Of a DNA stretch of 64,000 nucleotides, positions 51,479 through 64,000 are shown in pieces. How positions within the stretch are numbered: position 1 is the first letter of the stretch; every line of letters starts with the position of its first letter. The notes below the pieces were generated by a model. The model did no database searches, had not been told where the DNA came from, and saw nothing but the letters and a program-made list of their open reading frames with translations. The stretch is from Bradyrhizobium sp. AZCC 2176 (GTDB lineage: Bacteria; Pseudomonadota; Alphaproteobacteria; Rhizobiales; Xanthobacteraceae). The position numbers and the translations under genes were made by a program. The stretch spans positions 3,499,501 to 3,563,500 of the forward strand of contig NZ_JAZHRX010000001.1 in assembly GCF_036924645.1 (NCBI RefSeq). Direction: 5' to 3'.

Positions 51479-52492
51479 CTACGCCACGCCCGCACGCAGG
51501 AAATCGTGCAGGTGCACGATGCCGACCGGCTTGCCGGCATCCGTCACGATCAGCGTCGTGATCTTCGAGGAGTTGAGGATCTCCAGCGCCTCGCCGGCCA
51601 GCACGTCGCGGTCGATCGTCTTCGGGTTTTCTGTCATCACCTCGTCGACGGTAGCCGTCATCAGATCGGGCCCCATATGGCGGCGCAAATCGCCGTCGGT
51701 GACGATGCCGGCGAGGTATCCGCGCGCGTCGACGATGCCGACGCAGCCAAAGCCTTTCGACGTCATCTCGACCAGCGCCTCGGACATCTTGGTGCCGAGC
51801 GGCTTCAGCGGCACGGCGTCGCCGGAATGCATGAGGTCGCGGGTGTATTTCAAGAGCGCGCCGAGCTTGCCGCCCGGATGCAGCACGCTGAAATCGACGG
51901 ACGTAAATCCGCGGCCTTCCAAGAGCGCGATCGCCAGTGCATCGCCAAGCGCCAGCATCATCAGCGAGGAGGTGGTGGGCGCGAGATTATGCGGGCAGGC
52001 CTCGCGCGCCTTCGGCAGCGTCAGCGCGACATCCGCGGCCTTGGCGAGCGAGGATTCCCGCTCCGCCGTCATCGCGATCACGGGAATGCGGAACCGCTTG
52101 GCATAGGTGATGAGGTTCTTCATCTCCGGTTGCTCGCCGGACCAGGACAGCGCCAGGATGACGTCATCAGGTGTGATCATGCCGAGGTCGCCATGGCTCG
52201 CTTCGGCGGCATGCACGAAGAACGCCGGTGTGCCGGTGGAGGCAAAGGTCGCGGCGATCTTGCGGCCGATATGGCCTGATTTACCGAGCCCGGTGACGAT
52301 CAGGCGTCCCTTGGCATTCCGGATCAGGTCGGCGGCGGCGACGAAGGGCGCCCGGAGATCGGATTGCAGCGCCGCCGACAGCGCGGCGATCCCGCCGCCC
52401 TCTGCATCGAGCGTACGCAGGGCCGACTGAACGGCAGCGTCAGCGGAATCGGTGCCAGATGATTTTGCGATCAGCGGGTTCGGATTAGGCAT
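51479..52492 (-). CDS. kdsD: arabinose-5-phosphate isomerase (KpsF/GutQ family)
   Basis: A 337-residue sugar-phosphate isomerase that makes arabinose 5-phosphate for Kdo and lipopolysaccharide. It has an N-terminal SIS domain (about 45-185; TGLGKSGHIGRKIAATFASTGTPAFFVHAAEASHGDLG) and two C-terminal CBS domains (about 205-337; LMHSGDAVPL, TDGDLRRHM). The ATG at 52492 gives the family start, while an upstream in-frame ATG adds 16 unrelated residues. The AT-rich stretch upstream carries the divergent promoters. Confidence 0.93.
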   Translation of the reverse strand: MPNPNPLIAKSSGTDSADAAVQSALRTLDAEGGGIAALSAALQSDLRAPFVAAADLIRNAKGRLIVTGLGKSGHIGRKIAATFASTGTPAFFVHAAEASHGDLGMITPDDVILALSWSGEQPEMKNLITYAKRFRIPVIAMTAERESSLAKAADVALTLPKAREACPHNLAPTTSSLMMLALGDALAIALLEGRGFTSVDFSVLHPGGKLGALLKYTRDLMHSGDAVPLKPLGTKMSEALVEMTSKGFGCVGIVDARGYLAGIVTDGDLRRHMGPDLMTATVDEVMTENPKTIDRDVLAGEALEILNSSKITTLIVTDAGKPVGIVHLHDFLRAGVA

Positions 52493-52683
52493 GTCTGTCC
52501 CAGGAAGGAGCGCGCTTCGCGCCGAAGCCGTCCATAGCATGGCCGGCCCGAGGATGCGACGTGCGCGGCACGGCCCTCAACGGCTCATTAACCATAATTG
52601 TTTTAACTCCATTAACGACGTGCTCCCGCGAGCGCTCGGTGCGTATCAATCAAGTATCTGTTTTTGTTGAGGTATTTTCCAAG

Positions 52684-54390
52684 GTGGGGGCGGGGCAAGT
52701 AACGGGGCGGAACAGCCGCGCGCGCGTCTTTCGCGCAGCCTTGCCGTGCCTTGCGCTGATCGTGCTGACAGGAACCGCGGCACAGGCGCAAACCATCACG
52801 CCGGACCTGTTCAGCTCAAGGCGTACCAGCCGGATGACGTCGCCGGATTCGCCACTGCGCCGGACTGCGGCGGAGGCGAACGATCCGCTCAACAGCCCGA
52901 AGCTGCAGGACAACGACACGAACAAGCCTGCGCCGTCGCGGATCGGACAGATCCCGAAATACGGCCTGCCGGCCGCGAGCGGCGCAGCCGATTCCGGCTA
53001 CGACTCGCTTAACCGCAAGCGCAAGAAACCGAGATACTATCCGGGGCAGGCGAAGCCGAAGCCGCCGGTCGGTCCCGGCAGTCCACCGCCGATTGCATCG
53101 AACACGCGGCTGCGGCTGTCGATTCCCCCATCGGACTCGGCGCACAAGACGCCTATCCCGCCGGCGATGGCCGGCACGGTGGTGGGACAGCCACCGCGCA
53201 AGCGCCTCAGGGTCGACGACGATCCGTTCGGCGCGGTCGGCGATTACGCCGGCAGTTTTCTGATCAAATCCGCGGTCGAATTTTCGGGTGGCTACGACAC
53301 CAATCCCGGCCGGCTCGCAGCAGCGCAAGCCAAGCCGTTCTACGTGATCGCGCCGGAGTTCGTCGCGTTCTCCGACTGGGAACGCCACGCGCTGGTTGCC
53401 GAGCTTCGCGGCTCCTTTACCGGTTACGGCAGCAACCTCACGCCGAACGACGGCACGCCGCTGTCGGCACCGCTCGACATCGATCGGCCCAGCTTCATCG
53501 GCCATGTCGACGGCCGGCTCGACGTCAGCCGCGACACCAGGCTGACAGGGCAGGGGCGGTTGTTCGTCTCGACCGACAATCCCGGCAGCCCGAACGTGCA
53601 GGCGGGTCTCGCCAGATATCCGATCTACACCACGGTGGGTGCTACCCTCGGCGTCGATCAGAATTTCAACCGACTGCAGGTTTCCGCCGGCGCGACCGTC
53701 GACCGCACCGACTATACCAATTCGAAACTCACCGACGGCACTTCAACCACCAACGACGACCGCAACTTCAGCCAGTACGGCGGTGTCGGCCGGGTCAGCT
53801 ATGACTTGAGGCCCGGCCTGAAGCCGTTCGTGGAAGTGCAGGGCGACAGCCGAGTGCACGACGTCAGGCTCGACCGCGCCGGCTTTGCGCGCGATTCCGC
53901 CGGCGGCTACGTCAAGGGCGGCACCAGCTTCGAATTCTCGCGGCTGTTGACCGGCGAAATCGGCGGCGGCTACGCCGCGCGCGACTATTCCGATCCGAGG
54001 CTCAATCGCCTCGAAGGCCTGCTGGTCTCGTCCTCGTTGGTCTGGACCGCGACGCCGCTGACCACGGCAAAATTCTATTCCGACACCACGATCACAGAAA
54101 CCACGCTGCCGGGCACGTCGGGCGTGCTGACGCACATCTACACCGTCGAGGTCGACCACGACTTCCGCCGCTGGCTGACCGCGATCGGCAAGTTCACCTG
54201 GGGGGAGCTCGACTATCAGGGCAATCCCAGGCGCGACAAGATCTACACGGTGTCGGGCGAGGCGATCTACAAGATGAACCGCAACGTCTGGCTCAGGGGC
54301 ACGCTGCGGCGCGACTGGCTGGATTCGAATTTGCCGGGGAATAGCACGGCATCGACGGTGGTGATGCTGGGGGTGAGGCTGCAGAATTGA
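52684..54390 (+). CDS. outer-membrane beta-barrel protein, secreted
   Basis: A 568-residue exported protein. The signal sequence is RVFRAALPCLALIVLTGTAAQA. Residues after it to about 190 are Pro/Lys/Arg-rich and disordered (KRKKPRYYPGQAKPKPPVGPGSPPP). The remainder alternates short beta strands ending in aromatic residues, with a final strand VVMLGVRLQN, typical of the outer-membrane beta-barrel families of rhizobia. No enzymatic motif. I chose GTG 52684 because the AT-rich sequence before it looks like a promoter; GTG 52639 and ATG 52561 are in frame. Confidence 0.75.
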   Translation: MGAGQVTGRNSRARVFRAALPCLALIVLTGTAAQAQTITPDLFSSRRTSRMTSPDSPLRRTAAEANDPLNSPKLQDNDTNKPAPSRIGQIPKYGLPAASGAADSGYDSLNRKRKKPRYYPGQAKPKPPVGPGSPPPIASNTRLRLSIPPSDSAHKTPIPPAMAGTVVGQPPRKRLRVDDDPFGAVGDYAGSFLIKSAVEFSGGYDTNPGRLAAAQAKPFYVIAPEFVAFSDWERHALVAELRGSFTGYGSNLTPNDGTPLSAPLDIDRPSFIGHVDGRLDVSRDTRLTGQGRLFVSTDNPGSPNVQAGLARYPIYTTVGATLGVDQNFNRLQVSAGATVDRTDYTNSKLTDGTSTTNDDRNFSQYGGVGRVSYDLRPGLKPFVEVQGDSRVHDVRLDRAGFARDSAGGYVKGGTSFEFSRLLTGEIGGGYAARDYSDPRLNRLEGLLVSSSLVWTATPLTTAKFYSDTTITETTLPGTSGVLTHIYTVEVDHDFRRWLTAIGKFTWGELDYQGNPRRDKIYTVSGEAIYKMNRNVWLRGTLRRDWLDSNLPGNSTASTVVMLGVRLQN

Positions 54391-54408
54391 TGCTGCCGAC
54401 ACCCAAGC

Positions 54409-54491
54409 TCGTCATTGCCGGGCTTGACCGGCTTGACCGGCAATCCATCCCCTAGCTGATGGATGCCTGGATCAAGTCCGGGCATGACAGT
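54409..54491. repeat. dispersed GTCATTGCCGGGCTTGACC / GTCCGGGCATGAC repeat
   Basis: Inverted ends TCATTGCCGG and CCGGGCATGA, with a direct 10-base duplication (GCTTGACCGG twice). It lies between the convergent beta-barrel and gltD genes. Confidence 0.75.
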
Positions 54492-54517
54492 GGGAACGCG
54501 GCCCGTTCCGCGTCTCA

Positions 54518-55975
54518 CTACCGCGGCAGCGTCGTCGTCCCCATCAGGTACTGATCGATCGCACGAGCACACAGCCGCCCTTCGCGGATCGCCCACACCA
54601 CCAGCGACTGCCCGCGGCGCATGTCGCCGGCGGAGAAGACGTTGGGCAGCGAGGTCTTGTAGTCGGACATGTTGGCGCGGACGTTGCCGCGCTGGTCGAG
54701 GTCGACGCCGAGCGTCTTCAGCATGCCCTCGTGCACGGGATGCACGAAGCCCATGGCAAGCAGCACGAGCTGGGCGTCGAGCTCGAATTCGGTGCCGGCG
54801 ATCGGCTTGAACTTGTCGTCGACGTGCACGCAATGCAGCTTCTGCACCTTGCCGTCGACGCCGGAGAATTTCTGCGTCAGCACCGCGAATTCACGTTTGG
54901 CGCCTTCGGCCTGGCTCGACGAGGTCCGCATCTTCAAGGGCCAGTTCGGCCAGGTTAGCCCCTTGTTCTCGTGCTCGGGCGGCGCCGGCATGATTTCAAG
55001 CTGCGTGACAGATTTTGCGCCCTGCCGGAACGAGGTGCCGATGCAGTCGGAGCCGGTGTCGCCACCGCCGATCACGACGACATGCTTGCCTTCGGCGAGA
55101 ATGTCCTTGTCATCGCCGAGCGGCTCGGAGGAGACACGGCGATTTTGTTGCGGCAGGAAATCCATCGCAAAATGGATGCCGTCGAGATCGCGGCCGGGGA
55201 TCGGCAGGTCGCGGCCGGCTTCGGCGCCGCCGGTCAATGCCACCGCGTCATACTGGCTGAGCAGTTCGCGCGGATCGATCGCGCCCTCGGAAGTGCCGCC
55301 GACATGGACGCCGTAATGGAACGTCACGCCCTCGGCTTCCATCTGTGCCACCCGGCGGTCGATGATGTGCTTTTCCATCTTGAAGTCGGGAATGCCGTAG
55401 CGAAGCAAGCCGCCGGCCTTGGCGAATTTTTCGAAGACATGGACGTCGTGGCCGGCGCGGGCGAGCTGCTGCGCGGCTGCAAGGCCCGCGGGGCCGGAGC
55501 CGATGACCGCGACCTTCTTGCCGGTCTTGGCCGGGGCGATCTCGGGCTTCAGCCAGCCGTTTTCCCAGGCGCGATCCACGATGGCGCATTCGATGGTCTT
55601 GATGGTGACCGGATTGTTGTCGATGTTGAGCGTGCAGGAGGCCTCGCATGGCGCAGGGCAAATCCGGCCGGTGAATTCCGGAAAGTTGTTGGTCGAGTGC
55701 AGATTGCGCGAGGCTTCTTCCCAGTTGCCCTGGTAGACGAGGTCATTGAAGTCGGGGATCTGGTTGTTGACCGGGCAGCCCGGCGTGCCCGGCGCCACCG
55801 AGCCGGTGCCGTGGCAATAGGGAATGCCGCAGTTCATGCAGCGCGCGGCCTGGTCGCGCGTGTCCTTCTCGCTGAGCGGAATGACGAATTCGCGAAAATG
55901 CTTCACCCGCTCGGCGACCGGCGCATACTTGCGTTCATTCCGGTCGATCTCGAGAAAACCTGTGATCTTGCCCAT
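54518..55975 (-). CDS. gltD: glutamate synthase small subunit
   Basis: A 485-residue FAD- and Fe-S-containing NADPH oxidase subunit. Cys46, Cys49, Cys54 and Cys67, then Cys106, Cys110 and Cys114, provide the cluster ligands. The FAD loop is [21 protein letters not shown] near residue 154, and the NADPH loop is [14 protein letters not shown] near 297. It feeds electrons to GltB for glutamate formation from glutamine and 2-oxoglutarate. It follows gltB at a distance of 150 bases, a gap filled mainly by a dispersed repeat. Confidence 0.95.
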   Translation of the reverse strand: MGKITGFLEIDRNERKYAPVAERVKHFREFVIPLSEKDTRDQAARCMNCGIPYCHGTGSVAPGTPGCPVNNQIPDFNDLVYQGNWEEASRNLHSTNNFPEFTGRICPAPCEASCTLNIDNNPVTIKTIECAIVDRAWENGWLKPEIAPAKTGKKVAVIGSGPAGLAAAQQLARAGHDVHVFEKFAKAGGLLRYGIPDFKMEKHIIDRRVAQMEAEGVTFHYGVHVGGTSEGAIDPRELLSQYDAVALTGGAEAGRDLPIPGRDLDGIHFAMDFLPQQNRRVSSEPLGDDKDILAEGKHVVVIGGGDTGSDCIGTSFRQGAKSVTQLEIMPAPPEHENKGLTWPNWPLKMRTSSSQAEGAKREFAVLTQKFSGVDGKVQKLHCVHVDDKFKPIAGTEFELDAQLVLLAMGFVHPVHEGMLKTLGVDLDQRGNVRANMSDYKTSLPNVFSAGDMRRGQSLVVWAIREGRLCARAIDQYLMGTTTLPR

Positions 55976-56028
55976 TTAACCTGATGCCCCTGCATCTCTC
56001 ATTCGTATCTGTCTGTTTCCGTCACCCT

Positions 56029-56116
56029 CCGTCATTGCGAGGAGCGTGAGCCGCGAAGCAATCCATGGTTCGGCTTGTGGCGCTATGGATTGCTTCGCTG
56101 CGCTCGCAATGACGGG
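56029..56116. repeat. dispersed GCGAAGCAATCC / CGCAATGACGG repeat, copy 2, inside the gltBD operon
   Basis: Inverted ends GTCATTGCGAGGAGCG and CGCTCGCAATGAC, with inner CGAAGCAATCCAT and ATGGATTGCTTCG. It occupies most of the gap between gltB and gltD and could fold in their shared mRNA. It is related to 19453-19557. Confidence 0.85.
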
Positions 56117-56125
56117 CTCGTGTAA

Positions 56126-60874
<4,749 letters not shown>

Positions 60875-61356
60875 CGCATTCCTCTCAAAAAGGCTAAGGG
60901 CCTCACCGCATCGTCGGCGCACCTTGGACGCTTGCGGCACCCACCGGGCCACCGCTCGTCCTCCGCGAGCCGCAATTTCTTAAATTCAGGCTTTCCCGTT
61001 CAACGTCCCTGAGGAACGGCCTTGCCTGCACTGCCCTGGAGCTCGTGGCGCCACGGTTTCGTTGCAATCCCCGTGCCGGGACAGCTCCGCAATTGAGACA
61101 GTGATACTGTCCTAACCTCGACCATGCCAAATTTTTCTTTACCACACAAGCGCGTGAAAGTCCTCGCCCGCATGCGGATCGGCCGCTCGGCGACGGGGAA
61201 AAAACCCGCGAGCCGGGCTTTGCGGCAGCGGCGCCCCGATCCGGCCCAAGGACTGCCGGATTTCGCCGTGAAATTCCAGTCTGGCTTGGCAGGCGAGAGC
61301 GTAAAAATGCTCCCGCCCAGGCCCGGTGGCTGCAGGGCTTACAGGAGCTTTCGGTG
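60875..61356. other. divergent intergenic region upstream of gltB
   Basis: About 480 bases between gltB (minus) and the secreted protein gene (plus). I see one clear dyad, GACAGT-GAT-ACTGTC at 61097-61111, and no convincing promoter. The open frames across it, on both strands, look like high-GC chance frames. Confidence 0.5.
61097..61111. promoter_or_regulatory. perfect 6-bp dyad upstream of gltB, possible regulator site
   Basis: GACAGT, spacer GAT, ACTGTC: a perfect inverted repeat about 220 bases before the gltB start and 245 bases before the divergent gene. The regulator is unknown. Confidence 0.35.
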
Positions 61357-62034
61357 ATGAAGTTGTTCACGGGATCTTTGGCGGCGGGAGTGGTCCTTCT
61401 GGCGGGCAGCGCGCAGGCGCAGATGCCCGGGCGTTACACGGCAGCATCGGATTTCGATACGCCTTATGCGGTGGCACCGCCCCCGGCTCCCGGACCGCAG
61501 TACGGATACGGCGCTGGCCCCGGCCTGTTGCCGTCGACAGAAGTCTATTCCGTGCTGCGCGACAACGGGTTCTCGCCGCTCGGCATCCCCAGGCTCCGCG
61601 GCTTCGTCTACACGATTGCGGTCATCGACCGCGGCGGCGAGGATGGCCGGCTGATGATCGACGCGCGCAACGGCCGGATTATCCGTTTCATGCCGGCCTA
61701 CCGGATGGGTGACAATTACGACGAAGACCAGAGCGCGCTCGGCGGACCCTCCGCAGCTCCGCCGCCGCAGGCTCAAGCGCCCGACCAGGTCCAGGGCGCG
61801 CCGCGGCCGTCGCGGCCCGCCCGCGTTGCGAGCCGCACCGTGCCGATGCCGAAGGCCAATCCGCTCGCCTCCAAACCCTCTGCCGCGCCGCTCAAACAGG
61901 CGGCAGCGCCTGCGTCGAAGCCGGCCGAGGTGCCGGCAGCGCCCGCCCCGGTGACAACCGGATCCGTTGCAGCGAACCCCGCTCCGCAGATTGCGCCGAC
62001 CCAGGATATGCCGAACGTACAGGGGCTCGAATGA
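61357..62034 (+). CDS. secreted Pro/Ala-rich protein, unknown function
   Basis: A 225-residue protein with a signal peptide (MKLFTGSLAAGVVLLAGSAQAQ). The folded part is short: STEVYSVLRDNGFSPLGIPRLRGFVYTIAVIDRGGEDGRLMIDARNGRIIRFM (about 60-112), which resembles PepSY-like beta hairpins. The rest is a long Pro/Ala-rich tail. GGAG lies 9 bases before the ATG; GTG 61354 is an equally good start. Similar proteins are common in Bradyrhizobium but have no known role. Confidence 0.75.
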   Translation: MKLFTGSLAAGVVLLAGSAQAQMPGRYTAASDFDTPYAVAPPPAPGPQYGYGAGPGLLPSTEVYSVLRDNGFSPLGIPRLRGFVYTIAVIDRGGEDGRLMIDARNGRIIRFMPAYRMGDNYDEDQSALGGPSAAPPPQAQAPDQVQGAPRPSRPARVASRTVPMPKANPLASKPSAAPLKQAAAPASKPAEVPAAPAPVTTGSVAANPAPQIAPTQDMPNVQGLE

Positions 62035-62041
62035 AACACCG

Positions 62042-62076
62042 GTAGTCCGGATCGCGCTGCGCTCCATCCGGCTACC
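62042..62076. repeat. short GTAGTCCGGAT / ATCCGGCTACC repeat
   Basis: Inverted ends GTAGTCCGGATCGCGC and GCTCCATCCGGCTAC, a short relative of the element at 40317-40439. It lies just after the stop of the secreted protein gene. Confidence 0.7.
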
Positions 62077-62090
62077 AACCTACGAACCGA

Positions 62091-62116
62091 AAACGCCCCG
62101 GTTTACCGGGGCGTTT
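62091..62116. terminator. bidirectional terminator hairpin
   Basis: A perfect 11-bp stem AAACGCCCCGG / CCGGGGCGTTT with a TTTA loop, between convergent genes. T-rich on both sides, so it can serve both transcripts; the gene on the minus strand stops 13 bases away. Confidence 0.85.
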
Positions 62117-62128
62117 CATTGCGGCGAG

Positions 62129-62902
62129 CTATTCGCGCTGGCCGGCGGCGGCCAGGATCAGGTCGGCGACCTTGTCGGGCTGCGAGACCAGCGACAGGTG
62201 GCCGGCCTCCAGCTCGACCGTCGTGGCATTCATCCGCTTGGCCAGAAACCGTTCGAGGTCGGGGTTGATCGTGTAGTCCTGCTTCGACACGGCGTACCAG
62301 CTCGGCTTGCTGCGCCAGGCGGCAGCGGTGGTGCGGCCGGCGAAGATGGAAGCCGCGGTCGGCCACTGCACGGCGTAGAGGACTTTGGCGGTCGTCGGAT
62401 CGACCCCGTTGGCGAAATATTTCAGGAAGGCGTCCTCGGACAATTTGGTGAAGCCGTCATGCTCCTGCACGCCGGCGCGCGCGGGGCCTGCCGGAAACTT
62501 CTGCGAAAGCGCGACGAAATCCTCGCCCGCATCGGGCGCGCGCGCCGCGACGTAGACCAGCCCGGTGACCTTCGGGTCGGTGCCGACTTCACTGATCACG
62601 GTGCCACCCCAGGAATGCGCGACCAGCACCGTCGGGCCGTCCTGTTGCGCCAAAACGCGGCGTGTCTCGGCAACGGAATCTGCCAGCGAGGTCAGCGGAT
62701 TCTGTACTGCGGTGACGTGAAGGCCCGCCGCCTGAAGCTTTGGGATGACCTGTGCCCAGCTCGATCCGTCGGCCCACGCACCGTGCACCAGTACGACGTT
62801 CTGCGCCTTGACGGGATCAGCGGCCAGCGCCGGCGCGGCTTGCGCGCCGAGCGATGCCGCAAGGACGCCGGCAACGATTGTCAGTGTTCGTAAGATGCTC
62901 AT
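62129..62902 (-). CDS. secreted alpha/beta hydrolase
   Basis: A 257-residue hydrolase with signal peptide 1-28 (ending PALAA). The fold is clear: VVLVHGAWADGSSW oxyanion-hole strand, nucleophile elbow AHSWGG (Ser in GxSxG-like HSWGG), and a C-terminal His in EAGHLSLVSQPDKV. The substrate is unknown; proteins of this kind are annotated as esterases or salicylate-esterase-like. It is a single gene with its own terminator. Confidence 0.9.
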   Translation of the reverse strand: MSILRTLTIVAGVLAASLGAQAAPALAADPVKAQNVVLVHGAWADGSSWAQVIPKLQAAGLHVTAVQNPLTSLADSVAETRRVLAQQDGPTVLVAHSWGGTVISEVGTDPKVTGLVYVAARAPDAGEDFVALSQKFPAGPARAGVQEHDGFTKLSEDAFLKYFANGVDPTTAKVLYAVQWPTAASIFAGRTTAAAWRSKPSWYAVSKQDYTINPDLERFLAKRMNATTVELEAGHLSLVSQPDKVADLILAAAGQRE

Positions 62903-63044
62903 TGGTCTGCTCCATGATCGGCTTGATAAGCGGCTCGCCCGCTCCAGTTCGAAATTCGAGGAGAGCGACGGCATCGTTACACAACCTCACGGTGACGTGA
63001 GCCGTGCGAGGCCTGCAAAATTGCGGATCAGGGGTGCGCGCAAA

Positions 63045-63072
63045 AAAACGCCCCGGTTTCCCGGGGCGTTTT
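63045..63072 (-). terminator. rho-independent terminator of the Hsp20 gene
   Basis: A perfect 12-bp stem AAAACGCCCCGG / CCGGGGCGTTTT with a 4-base loop; on the minus strand it is followed by a T run (seven T with the stem end). It lies 37 bases after the stop codon. Confidence 0.9.
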
Positions 63073-63108
63073 CGCGTTCAGCCAATACCGGCCGAAGCTT
63101 GAGATGCG

Positions 63109-63576
63109 TTATGCGGCGACCGAAGCGTCGACCACCTGCGGGGCCTTCGCACCCGAATTGATCGGAATGCTGCGCGGCTTCTTTGCCTCGGGAATCTCGC
63201 GGACGAGATCAACGTGGAGCAGGCCGTTCTCGAGCGAGGCATTCTTCACCTGCACGAAATCGGCAAGCTGGAAGATGCGCTCGAAGGCGCGCGCGGCGAT
63301 GCCGCGGTAAAGCACTTCGGAAGTGTCCTTGCCGTTCTCGTTGGCGGATTTCTCGCCCTTGATCGTCAGCGTGTTTTCCTTCGCAACGATCGAAAGCTCG
63401 CCTTGCGAGAAGCCGGAGACCGCAACGCTGATGCGGTAGGCGTTCTCACCGGTGCGCTCGATATTGTAGGGCGGATAACCGGGGCTGCCGTCTGAGGTCA
63501 CCTGATCGAGCAGGTTGAAGAAGCGGTCGAAGCCGACGGTGGAACGATAAAACGGGGTGAGATCGTAGGTACGCAT
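63109..63576 (-). CDS. small heat-shock protein, Hsp20/alpha-crystallin family
   Basis: A 155-residue class A-type rhizobial sHsp (IbpA-like). It starts MRTYDLTPFYRSTVGFDRFFNLLD, has the alpha-crystallin domain (about 38-130, YRISVAVSGFSQGELSIVAKEN), and ends with the conserved IPI (SIPINSG) that links oligomers. It holds unfolding proteins. The 5' leader folds as a ROSE thermometer, so translation rises with temperature. Confidence 0.95.
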   Translation of the reverse strand: MRTYDLTPFYRSTVGFDRFFNLLDQVTSDGSPGYPPYNIERTGENAYRISVAVSGFSQGELSIVAKENTLTIKGEKSANENGKDTSEVLYRGIAARAFERIFQLADFVQVKNASLENGLLHVDLVREIPEAKKPRSIPINSGAKAPQVVDASVAA

Positions 63577-63690
63577 AGATAGTCCTCCATTGAGCGACTG
63601 TTTCAGTTAACCCGCCCGCCATCGGGCCGGGCTTTAGTCTTCGTGCAGCCTGAGAGTTTTGGAGCCGTGGGTTTCGGTTCCGAAACACTG
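63577..63690 (-). promoter_or_regulatory. ROSE-type RNA thermometer in the Hsp20 gene leader
   Basis: The minus-strand leader ends AACAGTCGCTCAATGG then AGGACTATCT before the ATG. The conserved ROSE pentamer T-Y-G-C-T (TCGCT, 63593-63597) faces the Shine-Dalgarno AGGA (63583-63586) with a 4-6 base loop, as in Bradyrhizobium hspA. Upstream hairpins include GCCCG/CGGGC and GTTTCGG-AA-CCGAAAC (63671-63686). At low temperature it should hide the ribosome site. Confidence 0.8.
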
Positions 63691-63813
63691 GTAGCGGCCT
63701 GCACAGAAATGATATGGGAGGGGTGAAACGGCGTTCAAGAGGGGTGAAATCAGCCTCTTTTCGGTGCCCCCCGCCTTGATTTCAAGCCCTTTTCACCTAG
63801 CCGGTTCCTCCTC

Positions 63814-64000
63814 ATGACGCTTGTCTCGATCCCTGCCAACCCGGTTCCGGAGGACGTCGTCTCAGGCACCATCAAGACGCCCGACGGCGCGGAACTGCGG
63901 TTCGCGCGTTGGTCGCCGCCGGCTGGGCGCAAGGGCACGGTCTGCGTCTTCACCGGGCGCAGCGAGCCGATCGAGAAATATTTCGAGACGGTGCGGGATT
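63814..64000 (+). CDS. alpha/beta hydrolase (lysophospholipase-like), C-terminus beyond window
   Basis: The first 62 residues of a cytosolic hydrolase. The visible start is MTLVSIPANPVPEDVVSGTIKTPDGAELRFARW followed by GTVCVFTGRSEPIEKYFETV, the first beta strands and the oxyanion loop of the serine-aminopeptidase-type (S33-like) hydrolases of this group. The nucleophile is beyond the window edge. It is divergent from the Hsp20 gene. Confidence 0.8.
   Translation, partial: MTLVSIPANPVPEDVVSGTIKTPDGAELRFARWSPPAGRKGTVCVFTGRSEPIEKYFETVRD

Noticed and set aside
60903..61370. A 155-codon minus-strand frame upstream of gltB
   Set aside because: It overlaps the gltB start region in another frame and shows no signal peptide, domain or ribosome-binding site.

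Overview
The window is high-GC alphaproteobacterial chromosome that looks like Bradyrhizobium or a close relative in the Nitrobacteraceae. The evidence is a homospermidine synthase, a ROSE-type RNA thermometer before a small heat-shock gene, many short dispersed palindromic repeats of the kind common in that group, and the overall gene style. This assignment is inferred from gene content only. I see no rRNA, tRNA, CRISPR array, prophage or complete insertion sequence.

Layout. 1-2098 (minus): a truncated 2Fe-2S ferredoxin gene behind a membrane cytochrome b561 fused to an ethylbenzene-dehydrogenase-type haem domain. 2358-8192: a type I secretion cassette, with a cysteine-free putative substrate (minus) divergent from a PrtD-like ABC exporter and an HlyD adaptor that has an unusually long cytosolic N-terminus. 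8299-16762: housekeeping genes and single genes (htpG, a DUF3095 protein, DUF2147, a MATE pump, a GNAT enzyme, Fe-type sodB, crcB, a two-gene permease). 16763-18983: a small mercury-type cassette (merT, merP, a GDCCVxC protein, a frameshifted merR, a CDF transporter), bracketed by a 140-bp direct repeat of the neighbouring permease gene. 19234-19557: the wreck of an MNT-type nucleotidyltransferase gene running into a dispersed repeat.

19619-24465 is a zinc block. A Zur-box-like palindrome precedes a His-rich mini-membrane protein, a zinc ABC importer (ATPase, permease, binding protein), a COG0523 GTPase with a His-rich loop, and a WD40 protein translationally coupled to it. 25222-30839 holds an intradiol ring-cleavage dioxygenase followed by a five-gene branched-chain-amino-acid-type ABC transporter, which suggests uptake and ring opening of an aromatic compound. 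31315-35311 (minus) is a polyamine block: ornithine decarboxylase, a GNAT enzyme, a small membrane protein, a RidA protein and homospermidine synthase. Decarboxylase and synthase together would convert ornithine to putrescine and then to sym-homospermidine. A long structured leader precedes the decarboxylase.

36354-40910 carries an M3 oligopeptidase, a DUF1007 plus NicO-type nickel/cobalt exporter pair, and a thioesterase. 40912-47035 (minus) is a heavy-metal RND efflux block with small periplasmic accessory proteins. 47167-54390 is mostly housekeeping: MAPEG, ferrochelatase, an SPFH/NfeD pair, an HxlR regulator divergent from a carboxymuconolactone-decarboxylase-like gene across a near-perfect operator, arabinose-5-phosphate isomerase and an outer-membrane beta-barrel. 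54518-60874 (minus) is gltBD. The window ends with a secreted Pro/Ala-rich protein, a secreted alpha/beta hydrolase, an Hsp20 gene under a ROSE thermometer, and the start of another hydrolase.

Two themes stand out. Four separate metal-handling modules (Hg-type, Zn, Ni/Co-type, RND) lie within about 30 kb. Several signs of local decay also cluster at 16.6-19.6 kb, where two genes are frameshifted and a gene end is duplicated.
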